A DNA stretch of 64,000 bases from Tolypothrix tenuis PCC 7101 (GCF_002368295.1 NZ_AP018249.1:1-64000), one strand, 5' to 3'; positions 33,285 through 42,699 are shown, numbered from the stretch's first letter. Made by a program: numbers and translations. The notes: a model not told the origin generated them from the sequence alone.

Positions 33285-35564
33285 ATGTCCTACATCAAAC
33301 GCCGTCAATTTATCCAATTCGCTGGTTCTGCTTTAGCCACAATGGGTATCAGCCAGTTAGAAATTATGCGTCAAGGAGAACGTTACGCAAAAGCCCTAGC
33401 ACAAGATACACCCCGCAAACTGGCGTTACTGGTGGGAATAAACGATTATAAAAATGGCATACCGCCTCTACAAGGTTGCTTAACCGATGTTTCCTTACAA
33501 CAGGAGTTACTAATCAACCGCTTTGGTTTTAACGAAAAAAATATTCTGACTTTAACCGACTCACAAGCTACACGCCAAGGAATTTTACAAGCATTTGACG
33601 AACACCTCATCAAGCAAGCCAAACCGGGTGATGTAGTGGTATTTCACTTTTCCGGACATGGTTCGCGGGTACTAGATAAAGACAAAGATATGCCCGATGG
33701 GCTCAACGGTACAATTGTCCCAATTGATAGTTCCTTACCTCCAAATGGTGGTGTGGTGAAAGATATCATGGGACACACGCTGTTTTTACTCATGTATGCA
33801 TTGCAAACTGCAAACGTCACTGTGGTGTTAGATTGCTGTCATTCAGGGGGTACGAAACGAGGAAATTTTGCTGTTCGTTCCCGCGATGGTGGAAGTAATT
33901 TCTTACCCAGTAAAGCAGAATATGAGGAACAGGGTAAATGGTTGGCGAAAGCCGAACCCAGACTTACACCAACAGAATTTATCAACAAACGCCGCCAAAA
34001 TGTTGCTAAAGGAATTGTAATTGCAGCTGCAAAACGCGACCAATTTGCTTGTGATAGTCAATTTAGTGATTTCAGTGCAGGGGCTTTTACTTATACTTTA
34101 ACTCAATATCTTTGGCAGTTAAATAGAAATGAATCTTTCGCAAGAACTTTTACAAGTGTTAGCCGCAATGCTCAGAATCTCGCATTGCACAGAGGAGGTT
34201 TTCAAGAAGCAGAAATAGAAACGAATATCACAAACTCTAACTCCCCATTATACTTTTTACCACCTACACCAATTCCTGCAGAAGCCGTAGTCACAGGTGT
34301 GAATAGCAATCAAGTAAATTTATGGTTGGGTGGAATCGAATCCCAAAGTATAGAAGGTTTTAATAAAAGTGCAATTTTAACAGTTGTCGATGAAAAAGGA
34401 GAACCACACGGACAAGTACAAATTGAATCCCGTAATGGCTTATTTGCTAAAGGTAAATTACTCAACACTACACGCGCACAAACACCATTAGCAAAAGGAA
34501 CTCTTTTACAAGAGCGTATACGCAGTATCCCGAAAAATATAACTTTAAAAATCGGACTTGATGATAGTTCTCTTGATAGAAATACTATTGCTCAAGCAAA
34601 ACAAGCATTACAAGCAATACCCAGTATTGAAGCCTTACCTCTGCGACAAAAAGAAGTGCAATATATATTTGGCAGGATGACTCAAGCCAAATATCAGGAA
34701 TTACAGAAACAAAAAATCCCAAATTTACCTACGGTGGGTAGCTTTGGTTTATTTACACCTACATTAGATGCAATTATTGTTAACTCTTTTGGCGATGCTG
34801 GAGAAACAATAAATGCCGCAGTTAAACGCTTACAATCGAAACTTCAATCATTCTGGGCTACTCGAGTTGTTAAAGATATTCTGGGTAACAAAAATACATC
34901 AAAAATTAATATTTCCGTTTCGATGATTATTGCTGATACTCAAGAACCTCTCGCCAAGACTTTTACACCTCGGGGAGCCAAACTAAATAATGATACTGGA
35001 AGCGAATCAACACCAAGCAAACCAGTAAATATTTCTGATTCTGGAATACCAAAATTACCCTTGGAAACAAAAATTGCCTTCCATGTTGATAATAAAGAAT
35101 CAGTGCCCCTTTACGTCAGTATTTTAGGCATAGATAGCGCTGGTGAAATAGGAATTCTCTTCCCCTATGATTGGTCAGAAGAACCCATATTAGCCGCATC
35201 AATAGAAGCTACAAGTAAAGTATTAATTCCCAAAGCCGAACATCAACGTAGCGGAACAAGGATAAACATTGGCAAGCCATTGGGCTTTTCAGAAATACTT
35301 ATCATCGCCAGTCCAACACCATTACGGGATTTACTTGATAATCTACAAAAACTTGCAGATTCCCAAAGACAAGCTGGTAAACGCAGCCTCATAACAGCAA
35401 CCGGAGATGAATTTTTAGGTTTAACTAATAATTTGCTTGATGATTTAGACAGAAGCACTCGCGGTGGAATCGTTGTTGAAAATATTCAACTTCCAGAGGG
35501 AGAACGTGGGGTTGATACAAATAAGTTAGCTGTGATGTCGATTCCATTTGAAGTGGTGAGTTAA
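33285..35564 (+). CDS. Caspase-family (orthocaspase) protease with Tat-like signal, 759 aa
   Basis: The layout is as in the 734-aa homologue: twin-arginine motif (KRRQFIQFAG, 5-14), hydrophobic segment, peptidase C14 domain with VGINDY, catalytic His125 in FSGHGS and Cys185 in DCCHSGG, then a long beta-rich C-terminal region. The two adjacent cysteines at the active site (Cys184-Cys185) differ from the Ser-Cys of the homologue. The second is the catalytic one. A Thr/Pro-rich linker near 560-590 is extra compared with the homologue. It is preceded by its own box and ends at a two-way terminator. Probable periplasmic Arg/Lys-specific protease. Its regulatory C-terminal region has no named family that I can assign. 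Confidence 0.87.
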   Translation: MSYIKRRQFIQFAGSALATMGISQLEIMRQGERYAKALAQDTPRKLALLVGINDYKNGIPPLQGCLTDVSLQQELLINRFGFNEKNILTLTDSQATRQGILQAFDEHLIKQAKPGDVVVFHFSGHGSRVLDKDKDMPDGLNGTIVPIDSSLPPNGGVVKDIMGHTLFLLMYALQTANVTVVLDCCHSGGTKRGNFAVRSRDGGSNFLPSKAEYEEQGKWLAKAEPRLTPTEFINKRRQNVAKGIVIAAAKRDQFACDSQFSDFSAGAFTYTLTQYLWQLNRNESFARTFTSVSRNAQNLALHRGGFQEAEIETNITNSNSPLYFLPPTPIPAEAVVTGVNSNQVNLWLGGIESQSIEGFNKSAILTVVDEKGEPHGQVQIESRNGLFAKGKLLNTTRAQTPLAKGTLLQERIRSIPKNITLKIGLDDSSLDRNTIAQAKQALQAIPSIEALPLRQKEVQYIFGRMTQAKYQELQKQKIPNLPTVGSFGLFTPTLDAIIVNSFGDAGETINAAVKRLQSKLQSFWATRVVKDILGNKNTSKINISVSMIIADTQEPLAKTFTPRGAKLNNDTGSESTPSKPVNISDSGIPKLPLETKIAFHVDNKESVPLYVSILGIDSAGEIGILFPYDWSEEPILAASIEATSKVLIPKAEHQRSGTRINIGKPLGFSEILIIASPTPLRDLLDNLQKLADSQRQAGKRSLITATGDEFLGLTNNLLDDLDRSTRGGIVVENIQLPEGERGVDTNKLAVMSIPFEVVS

Positions 35565-35605
35565 TCAGATTGAGTAAACTTACAGTATTATTGTTTTATT
35601 TGTGG

Positions 35606-35630
35606 GAGGTCAGGTATTTTACCTAACCTC
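35606..35630. terminator. Bidirectional terminator between two convergent caspase-family genes
   Basis: Arms GAGGTCAGGTA and TACCTAACCTC with one mismatch enclose a TTT loop, and AT-rich flanks lie on both sides. The 99-bp gap between the convergent stops supports the role. Confidence 0.6.
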
Positions 35631-35663
35631 ATTTATTTCAATTCACATTTAAAAAGCAACGGT

Positions 35664-36914
35664 TCATCTAGAAGGAGTGGATCGAACTTTCTCACGTAAT
35701 AAAAGTCCAGGTTTTAGTGATATAGATGTTGGAGATTCTAGCAATTTTGCATATCCCACCAATCCTCTACGGCTTTCAAGCTTAACTATTCCTTGCTGCT
35801 GACCTTCAGCATTGATGATTTCAAAAACAGCACTTTTATTCAAGTTCTCCAAATTTTTTAGATTAACACCACCAAGCCAAATTTCTATTTGATTTTCCTT
35901 AACTTGAGTAATTACCGCTTCTGCCCTCGGTGTTTGTACTCCAATAAAATACATGGGACGTTGCTGATAATCACTGTTGGTTTTAACAAAAAGTACAGGC
36001 TCTTGAAAATTACCTTGCTCAAAACTCAAAGCCTGGACATTGCGAGCAATATTCACAAATGATTCACCCAAAGTTAGATTTCCACTTTGCTGCCAGAGAT
36101 ACTGTGTCAAAGTATAAGTAAATAGTCCTGCATTAAAGTCATTAAAGCTGGCATCGATGGCAAATTGATCGCGCCTTGCACTTGCAAGCACAACTCCTTT
36201 AGGTATTCCGATTCTCCGTTGTTTTATAAATTCCTCTGCTGGCAAACCTAAACGTTGTAACCAACTTGCTTGGTAAGCCTTTTCTTCGGAGCTAACTTGA
36301 AATTTCTGCTTTAACTGAGATGATTTCAATGGGCTACTGACTAAACCACCAGAATAGATAGTATCGATGACAAAAGTCACATTTTCCGTCTTTAATGCTG
36401 CCATCAATAACCAAAGTGTGTGTCCTGTAACCTCTTTGGTGCTAGAAGAATTTTCCGATGCTAATTGACTATCAACAGCAACCAAACTACTAACAAGACC
36501 ATCTGGATTATCCCGATCCGCGTCAATTACTCGTGAACCATGTCCAGAAAAGTGAAATACTACCACATCCCCTGGTTTAGCTTGCTTAATCAAATGCTCC
36601 TCAAAGGCTTGTAAGATACTTTTGCGCGTGGCTTGTTTATCAGTTAGAGTCAAAATATCTTGAGGATTAAAACCAAAGCGGTGAATTAATAACTCACGTT
36701 GCAATACAACGTCATTAACACAACCCGATAACTGAGCCACACCATCAGAGTATTCATTAATTCCTACCAATAATGCTAATTTTCGCGGTGTGTTTTGGGC
36801 ATAAGCTTTAGTATCAAAAATTCCCTGTTGACTTACATCCAACTGCCCTAAACCTAATGTTGCTAATGTTGAGCTTGCGAGTAGCAGAAAATGACGGCGT
36901 TTAAATGAAGACAT
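35664..36914 (-). CDS. Catalytically dead, C-terminally truncated caspase homologue (416 aa)
   Basis: The protein aligns end to end with the first 410 residues of the two orthocaspases: Tat-like FKRRHFLLLASSTLATLG, NTPRKLALLVGINEY, catalytic-position His125 in FSGHGS. The active-site segment that should read DSCHSGG or DCCHSGG is DTIYSGG, so the nucleophile Cys is Ile186 and the next His is Tyr187. The chain ends at the LLREKVRS motif, about 320 residues before its relatives. The frame is intact and its own box is present, so it is likely expressed. By analogy with inactive caspase homologues such as cFLIP or inactive metacaspases, it may bind and regulate the active partners (inference). Early decay is the alternative. 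Confidence 0.8.
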   Translation of the reverse strand: MSSFKRRHFLLLASSTLATLGLGQLDVSQQGIFDTKAYAQNTPRKLALLVGINEYSDGVAQLSGCVNDVVLQRELLIHRFGFNPQDILTLTDKQATRKSILQAFEEHLIKQAKPGDVVVFHFSGHGSRVIDADRDNPDGLVSSLVAVDSQLASENSSSTKEVTGHTLWLLMAALKTENVTFVIDTIYSGGLVSSPLKSSQLKQKFQVSSEEKAYQASWLQRLGLPAEEFIKQRRIGIPKGVVLASARRDQFAIDASFNDFNAGLFTYTLTQYLWQQSGNLTLGESFVNIARNVQALSFEQGNFQEPVLFVKTNSDYQQRPMYFIGVQTPRAEAVITQVKENQIEIWLGGVNLKNLENLNKSAVFEIINAEGQQQGIVKLESRRGLVGYAKLLESPTSISLKPGLLLREKVRSTPSR

Positions 36915-36967
36915 GATTATCCCTTAGTCTAAGTATGAGAACTAAACAGTTAGCTGTCACAATTACT

Positions 36968-36995
36968 GTATTTCTCAGTGACTCAAGGATATGCA
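36968..36995 (-). promoter_or_regulatory. Array box upstream of the dead caspase gene
   Basis: Reverse strand reads TGCATA, 16 nt (TCCTTGAGTCACTGAG), AAATAC, 53 bp before the ATG. Both ends and the spacing are kept while the middle has diverged. Confidence 0.55.
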
Positions 36996-37038
36996 AATCC
37001 TGTAATAGCAATTTCGGCAAGAACAAGCTCATTTTATT

Positions 37039-37074
37039 GGCGGTAAGCGTAGCCATATCGTCAGGCTTATCGCC
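37039..37074. repeat. Imperfect inverted repeat related to the repeat at 13898
   Basis: GGCGGTAAGCG on the left and GGCTTATCGCC on the right form an imperfect palindrome containing GCGTAGCC. It overlaps the very end of the 88-aa gene. Confidence 0.4.
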
Positions 37075-37333
37075 TTGGTAGTCTCGACTTTGGCGGTGTT
37101 CGATGTGCGCCAAAATATTTCTCACTGCGATAACGCAGCCACACCCGCAACACTTGCGGTATCTGCTGTTTCTGCTCTTTAGTTAATGTGTTGTAAAGGG
37201 TCAATGCGCGCTCGCGCTCACCTCGACAAGCGGCATTTTTATGAGCATCCCAATAGCTACGAGCTACTCGAATGCGACGACAGACTTCTTTAATTAACGC
37301 TTCTCCTGTGAGCGGAGCATCTTGCTTTGCCAT
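37067..37333 (-). CDS. Small basic protein of unknown function (88 aa)
   Basis: The 88-aa protein is Lys/Arg-rich and helical, with GEALIKEVCRRIRVARSYW (9-27) and LTKEQKQQIPQVLRVWLRYR (50-69), then a short basic Pro-containing tail that overlaps an interspersed repeat. No catalytic motif, signal or membrane segment is visible. The composition and even spacing of conserved-looking aromatic and Arg residues suggest a real gene, possibly nucleic-acid binding. I recall similar short proteins from Nostocales but no function. The repeat overlap suggests that the last few codons are recent. Confidence 0.5.
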   Translation of the reverse strand: MAKQDAPLTGEALIKEVCRRIRVARSYWDAHKNAACRGERERALTLYNTLTKEQKQQIPQVLRVWLRYRSEKYFGAHRTPPKSRLPRR

Positions 37334-37513
37334 ACTTAAATCTGCTCAATTGATAATGTCATCGTAGCGAATCAGACTTATTCTCACAATTGTAAATTGA
37401 CAGTTGGTAAGCTATGCCTGTTTTTAACTGCCGACTGATTTTTTAGTTCCGAAATCACTTAATCTTTTGTTGTAGCTATTGTGTAACTATAATTTGTCAA
37501 GTATATAAATTGT

Positions 37514-37744
37514 ATGAGTGAGCCAAAATTCCACACAATAGACCCTGAAGCTATAAAAAATATTTCTATTGAGCAGATTCAATCTCAACATCATCAAGTT
37601 TTAGAAACTGCTGACTACACTATCGCTGTACCGACAACAAATCAAACTATCCCTCACTACAATGGTATACAGCACAATGGGTCGCGTTCGATTCTCATAC
37701 CCAAACTCGATGCTCCATACCGAGGTCGAATTGGCGGATGTTAA
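37514..37744 (+). CDS. Hypothetical protein (76 aa)
   Basis: The peptide starts MSEPKFHTIDPEAIKNISIE, continues with a Gln/His-rich helix and a segment LETADYTIAVPTTNQTIPHY, and ends in a Gly/Arg-containing tail that does not look conserved. No family is recognised. A plausible promoter (TTGTTG, 17 nt, TAATTT) lies before the ATG around 37470-37500. The odd tail suggests that the original gene was longer and is truncated here. Confidence 0.35.
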   Translation: MSEPKFHTIDPEAIKNISIEQIQSQHHQVLETADYTIAVPTTNQTIPHYNGIQHNGSRSILIPKLDAPYRGRIGGC

Positions 37745-37822
37745 TAGTTAAAGGATTTTCAATAATCCCAGCTAATACTTTTTTAATAATAGGTTTTCTA
37801 CTAGATATTAAACAGTTATAAT

Positions 37823-38389
37823 CTAAAGATTCAATATCATAATAGCCATATTTTGATTGTAGATTGGATGCTGAACTATTGCTATACGTGTAAATCCATA
37901 TCTTTGATAATAACTTTCTAAAGTTGGATTATCCATAACACAGTCTATATATATCTGAGAAATTTGACGATGAAGTGCGGTTTTAATAATTTGAGGAATA
38001 ACTTTTCTTCCAATCAATTTATTTTGTCTTAAATTTGTACAAAAACTTTTAATCAGCCAAATATTATCATCTGTTGTCAGTGAATGAGGATAATAATCTG
38101 GCAGGAATTTAGCGACCGAAAAAGTACATAACAAAACTCCACTTTCATTTCTAATTACAAAAGCCTCTCCTTTGAGAATATTGTGGGAGATTTTTTCTAA
38201 ATCGTACCCTTTGTCCCATTGCTTTATTCCTTTGTTTTTATAATACGTAGTAGCGAATTCAAAAAGTTGACATATCTCATAAAAATCAGAAAATGTTGCT
38301 TGACATGCGAACTCTGCAAAGAGATTTGAAAGATTATACTTTTTTGTAAAATCTTTACGCTCGCTGTATATGTTTATTTCTCTCAACAT
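37823..38389 (-). CDS. GNAT-family N-acetyltransferase-like protein
   Basis: In this 188-aa protein the C-terminal half has the GNAT pattern: a core strand around FVIRNESGVLLCTFSVAKFL (about 96-115), an IKSFCTNLRQNKLIGRKVIP motif-A-like segment (about 133-152) and a final TLESYYQRYGFTRI element (about 160-175). The N-terminal half is helical. GNAT proteins acetylate amines of small molecules, antibiotics, tRNA-linked amino acids or proteins; the acceptor is unknown. In a defence island a GNAT can be a toxin, but no antitoxin-like partner is adjacent. The DUF262 gene starts further upstream on the same strand with a 121-bp gap, so a shared transcript is possible. Confidence 0.6.
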   Translation of the reverse strand: MLREINIYSERKDFTKKYNLSNLFAEFACQATFSDFYEICQLFEFATTYYKNKGIKQWDKGYDLEKISHNILKGEAFVIRNESGVLLCTFSVAKFLPDYYPHSLTTDDNIWLIKSFCTNLRQNKLIGRKVIPQIIKTALHRQISQIYIDCVMDNPTLESYYQRYGFTRIAIVQHPIYNQNMAIMILNL

Positions 38390-38510
38390 TAGAGTGTGCT
38401 GAAATTTTTCTATGATAGTTTTTACATAACTTGCTTTTTAAGTAGCTATTGAGAAATATTCTCGCAATAGCTACTTAATTTAAGCGATAGCTGAAGGATT
38501 TATATTTGAT

Positions 38511-40829
38511 TTATATCCAACCTAAATCTTTTAAAGCTTGAGCAACCTGTGGGCGTAACTGCCATTGCCATTCTCGTTGAGTAGTACTTTCGGTATCTTC
38601 CAATGTCTTCCAGTACCCCGAAGCCAACATTAGCGACCAAAATGGTTTACCATTATCGTCACGCTCAGGGGGTACGTAGTTTAAGTGATTTGCAACCAGT
38701 TCCGCTATTCTGGCGTATTGCAGATTTGCACCACCGAAATTTTCATATCCAGCTGCCTTTGCTAATCCAGTTGCAGTAATAATTTGTGCAGGTGCATGGT
38801 AGTGCGCTTTCAGCATAAGTTTATGGCTATTGGTCATTTGACTACTGATAGTTATAAAAGCTTGCTTATAGTCCTGTGTTGACGGAAACTCTATAGTAAG
38901 AACCTCTTGGACAACATAGCTTTTGAACTTGTCTATGTCAGTGAAGTAAAGATAACCAAGGCGATTAGCAATTGATTCTATTTCCTGATCTGCATCAATT
39001 AGTAAAGCAATAGGTTGGCTTTTGCCCTCTTGCAAACCATTAGGCCACGCTAAATCCAAAACAGCGATCGCCGCGCCTGTGGAATCAATCAGTTCATACA
39101 TCAATTCACCAATCGGCAATCCCTGCTCTTGCACCCATGCATTACATTCTTCTAAAACTCTCTCTTCAGCCACTGGCATAACCGTAGTAGAGCTTTCGAT
39201 GTCTTGATGCTCCATAATAGGAGGAGTCGCTTTTGCTTCGGGAATATCTCCAGCAAGTAAGCTATTCAAAAAGCTATTAGCAGCTTGAGCTAGAAGTTCA
39301 CGGCGTGCGGCTAAGAAATCACGATAGTTTTCAATTTGCCACAAACTGCGTTCCATCGGTATCCAGTGGGTTGCGATCGCCCCGGGTTGAGTATACTCGA
39401 ATGCCTCAAAATACTCCGAAGGATGACGGTTTGAGACTTTGAGATTGGTGTGTTGCGTTAAGAAGGTGAGATTAGCGATCGCATTAACTTCTGATTTTGG
39501 GTATCCAGCTTTGTAAAGTAGTGATTTGGGAAAAATATGATGAACTTCTAAATAGTTGTGCTTACCTAAAAGATGTTTAGACAGTTCAATACCACTATCC
39601 CAATCTTTTGCTTGATGCACGCGGGTGAGCATGTAAACCAACGGATAAAATCTTGCTCCCATACCCCAGCCCTGAAAATCAATAGCTTTGATTTCCAAGT
39701 CCCCACGATTCTGCCGTAAGTTGGCGATCAGTTGGTCAAGTGGGTTATCCGAAGATTGCAATACGTGTAAATCTTGGGTTAAAACGCTCTCAGTTGAACC
39801 GGCGTACCGTCCCCACAATAAAGTATGCACGTACCAGTACAATAGTTTGTCACGTTCTTTGTAATCACTCAGATACCCACCACACCCAACAAGGTAACGC
39901 ACCATTACGGGGAATGCATAAATGCCACCAAGTACGCGATTGTGGTCGAGTCCAAGTCGGCCGGAAATCAAGTTGAGCAGCGTATCAATCGCTTTTTCTG
40001 CCTTGTATAACCCGTCTTTAAATGTGGCAGTATCAACATCTTTGAGTGCAGAGAACATAGCCTCTCCGGTAATCACTGCATTAATGCACCGGAGCAACCA
40101 CTCCAAACGAAAGTCAAATCCTGCTTTATTCCATTTCGTCAGACTTGCTTTAAGTTCAGTGCGGGCATCAGGCCATTGGGCACAAATTTTTGCTAGTGCT
40201 AAATCACCCTTAGATAGTTTGGTTCCTCCACTATTAACAGTGTTGAAAATTTCGACAACGACATCAACAGTTTTATCTTCACCGCTAACTTCTTCAATAT
40301 GAAGGTTAATATTTTTAGTGCCTTCAAGTTTATTCAAACGATTGATGTAAATAGTTAATTGAGATTGAATCTCTGGAATTTTTATTAAATACCCAATGAA
40401 AACTCCTACACCTTGCTGCATCAGTTCAGTAACATTTACCCACAAGGGGTTATCCTTCATTTTAACAGGAGCATAAAATTCAAATATTTCTTCTTCTAGG
40501 TTGAAGTACAATCCAGTGAAAGCTTGAGGATTGCCATCAAAAAACTGAGGTGGTCTGCCCCGGACGATACCGTAGAAAGAAGTAATACGCTGTTGACCAT
40601 CAAGCAACAGTTTAACTGTGCCTGTAGATAGCTTGCCATCACCACGAGCATGGTCAATTGCTTGTTCAGTTTTGGTTTCCCACACTAATAAGCTACCAAT
40701 GGGATGCTTACGGTAAAGTGAATTCATCAATCCACGAACTTGGTCACGATTCCAAACGTAACCCCGTTGGAATTCTGGTAAGGCAATACTGCCCATGTCA
40801 ATTTGGTCAAGTATAGTAGTAATATTCAT
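38511..40829 (-). CDS. DUF262 (GmrSD/RloF-type) protein with HNH motif and a C-terminal module shared with the DUF1998 helicase
   Basis: The 772-aa protein opens with a DUF262 domain: ALPEFQRGYVWNRDQ (16-30), GSLLVWE (45-51) and the diagnostic DGQQR (77-81), which in GmrS binds and hydrolyses NTPs. Around 427-460 is a DUF1524-like HNH nuclease motif with His430-His431 in LEVHHIFPKSLL and a following N-L-x-F-L-T element. Known relatives (GmrSD) cut DNA with modified cytosines, so this is a likely DNA-targeting defence nuclease. A C-terminal module at about 565-660 (VQEQGLPIGELMYELIDSTG and LDLAWP) matches the end of the 2108-aa helicase. A last helical domain follows. It lies 4 kb from the helicase operon, on the other strand. 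Confidence 0.82.
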   Translation of the reverse strand: MNITTILDQIDMGSIALPEFQRGYVWNRDQVRGLMNSLYRKHPIGSLLVWETKTEQAIDHARGDGKLSTGTVKLLLDGQQRITSFYGIVRGRPPQFFDGNPQAFTGLYFNLEEEIFEFYAPVKMKDNPLWVNVTELMQQGVGVFIGYLIKIPEIQSQLTIYINRLNKLEGTKNINLHIEEVSGEDKTVDVVVEIFNTVNSGGTKLSKGDLALAKICAQWPDARTELKASLTKWNKAGFDFRLEWLLRCINAVITGEAMFSALKDVDTATFKDGLYKAEKAIDTLLNLISGRLGLDHNRVLGGIYAFPVMVRYLVGCGGYLSDYKERDKLLYWYVHTLLWGRYAGSTESVLTQDLHVLQSSDNPLDQLIANLRQNRGDLEIKAIDFQGWGMGARFYPLVYMLTRVHQAKDWDSGIELSKHLLGKHNYLEVHHIFPKSLLYKAGYPKSEVNAIANLTFLTQHTNLKVSNRHPSEYFEAFEYTQPGAIATHWIPMERSLWQIENYRDFLAARRELLAQAANSFLNSLLAGDIPEAKATPPIMEHQDIESSTTVMPVAEERVLEECNAWVQEQGLPIGELMYELIDSTGAAIAVLDLAWPNGLQEGKSQPIALLIDADQEIESIANRLGYLYFTDIDKFKSYVVQEVLTIEFPSTQDYKQAFITISSQMTNSHKLMLKAHYHAPAQIITATGLAKAAGYENFGGANLQYARIAELVANHLNYVPPERDDNGKPFWSLMLASGYWKTLEDTESTTQREWQWQLRPQVAQALKDLGWI

Positions 40830-41201
40830 GAGTCATTTTTCCTTTTTTAAATAAGTTATAAAGTAATTAACTTCTAGTTAAATAGAATTAAAATATTTTA
40901 AAATTAATATCTATATATAAAAACTATTCAATAATTGCTATAAGCTTGAATGCCTTAATTTTTTAAGCATATAAAAAGTAAAATAGATGCAAAATACGCA
41001 CTCGTTTCTCAAGATATTTGATGGATATCAACTAAAGATCCAAGAAAGATAGATTTGAGCGCTACCTGAAGTAAATTATAGTCAAGTAAGTGACAAAATA
41101 AAAATATTTGCACATATAGCTTACTTGGTAGCACTTGGTTAAATTATTATGTTCAAATCATCTACTGTAATCTATCGGGTAGATAGTCTATTGATACTGC
41201 A
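40830..41201. other. AT-rich intergenic region between the DUF262 and ABC genes
   Basis: This 372-bp stretch is very AT-rich, with no ORF, RNA gene or repeat that I can name. The DUF262 promoter should be near 40830-40950. A weak CTATC-GGGTA-GATAG hairpin at about 41172-41186, just past the ABC gene's stop, may be a terminator. Confidence 0.35.
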
Positions 41202-42677
41202 TTAACTGATTGCACGATTGCGCTGATATGCCCAGATTGCTAAAAAACTAGCAACACAAGTAGTCCAGACTAACCATTCTAGATGTATAGCTAGATAGTT
41301 ATTGTAAAATTCAGCTATCTGTATATGTCCTGCCCACATTACAATTTGAGCGTAGTGGTAAAACGGTGAGAAGGGAATCAAATTTTGCAACCACTCTGGC
41401 ATTCCAGGTAATGGAATACTACCAGAACTGAACACAGCCAGACCAATAAGAAATGCACTTACTAGAGAAATACTATTTGCATCCATTGTATAACCAATGA
41501 CAAAACCAAAGATTGCAAAAGGAACAATCCCTAAAATTAGGCTGAAGAAAAGTATTACCCAGTCAAAAAAAGGTTGGCTCATGCCAACTTTGAATATCCC
41601 CAAGCTAAACATTAAAATTATGCCTGTAAAAGAGACTATAAAAGCAATAATCACCTTTGAGGTTAGGTATATCCAAGCTGGTAAAGGAGTAACTCGGAGC
41701 AATTTTACCCACCCTTGTTTTCGCTCAGTTGCAATTTGTATACTAAGTGTCTGAATTGCAACTATCAGTAGGTTGATAGTTGCAAGACCTGTCATATAAA
41801 ATAGAGCATTTGGATCATTTCTTGGGAAAAGTGCCACAACACTATATAGTGCCAGCATACTTAGCAGAACTATAGGTTGCCGAATTAATTTCAATAACTC
41901 CACCTTTGTCTGTCCAAGCAACATAGAAAATAAATTCTTTGGTTTGACGACTGGTTGTTCAGAGCGACTGTATGCTCCTCCAAACTTTGAAATTGATTGT
42001 TGAAGCTGTTCAAAATTGTCAGTACGAACTTCCTGAATTTTTCCATGACTAAGTGTTAACGTTCGAGTTGCTAAGTCCGATATTGCATCTGCATCTGATT
42101 CAATATGGCTAACTAGGAGAATAGTTTTTCCTTCATTTGCAAAATCTCGAATTTGCTGTAAAACCCTACTTCTTGCATGAGGATCTAGACCTGTAGTTGG
42201 TTCGTCTAAAATCAAAAATTCAGGGTTTCCTGCAATTGCTAACGCAAAATATAGCGATCGCTCCTCTCCTCCGCTTAACTCATCAGAAGAAGCCCAGCTA
42301 TAGCGTTTCTGCTCTAACTTGCTTCTAGTTAATAATTCTGCTGTAGAATATGATTTTGGATAAAAACTGCGAATAAGATTTATCGTTTCCTCAACTTTTA
42401 GATTTCCTGGCGCTCTAGTTTTTTGCAACATCAAACCGAGCTTAAGCTTAGATTCTGGTTGTTCTGGAGCATAACCGAAAACTCTAACTGTACCTGATTC
42501 AGGTATTTGTAAACCTAATATCAAGTTAATTAAAGTGGTTTTTCCAGCTCCCATTTCACCTTTGAGGATAATAAATTCACCCGCTTGGATAGCCAGGTTA
42601 ACATTATCTAGAATTTTGCGTTTCTGCCCACTTTCCTCAAAAGACTTAGTAACATTCTTAAGTTCAACAATATTCAT
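41202..42677 (-). CDS. ABC transporter, ATPase fused to ABC-2-type permease (491 aa)
   Basis: The N-terminal ATPase has Walker A GEMGAGKT (40-47), a Q-loop GLMLQKT (81-87), signature LSGGE (134-138), Walker B LILDEP (155-160) and an LLVSHIES H-loop. After a linker, residues about 255-491 form an ABC-2 permease of six helices. ATPase and permease on one chain is a half-transporter of the ABCG/CcmA-NatB type, likely an exporter that works as a dimer. It is the last gene of a three-gene minus-strand unit with the 100-aa membrane protein and the BIg2 protein. Those are the likely partners or cargo. The substrate cannot be told from sequence. Confidence 0.85.
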   Translation of the reverse strand: MNIVELKNVTKSFEESGQKRKILDNVNLAIQAGEFIILKGEMGAGKTTLINLILGLQIPESGTVRVFGYAPEQPESKLKLGLMLQKTRAPGNLKVEETINLIRSFYPKSYSTAELLTRSKLEQKRYSWASSDELSGGEERSLYFALAIAGNPEFLILDEPTTGLDPHARSRVLQQIRDFANEGKTILLVSHIESDADAISDLATRTLTLSHGKIQEVRTDNFEQLQQSISKFGGAYSRSEQPVVKPKNLFSMLLGQTKVELLKLIRQPIVLLSMLALYSVVALFPRNDPNALFYMTGLATINLLIVAIQTLSIQIATERKQGWVKLLRVTPLPAWIYLTSKVIIAFIVSFTGIILMFSLGIFKVGMSQPFFDWVILFFSLILGIVPFAIFGFVIGYTMDANSISLVSAFLIGLAVFSSGSIPLPGMPEWLQNLIPFSPFYHYAQIVMWAGHIQIAEFYNNYLAIHLEWLVWTTCVASFLAIWAYQRNRAIS

Positions 42678-42699
42678 GAGTAATTATCCTTAAAGCTTT

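Noticed and set aside
36901..37125. 74-codon reverse-strand frame between the dead caspase and the 88-aa gene
   Set aside because: It overlaps both real genes and the box in another frame, and has no protein-like pattern.
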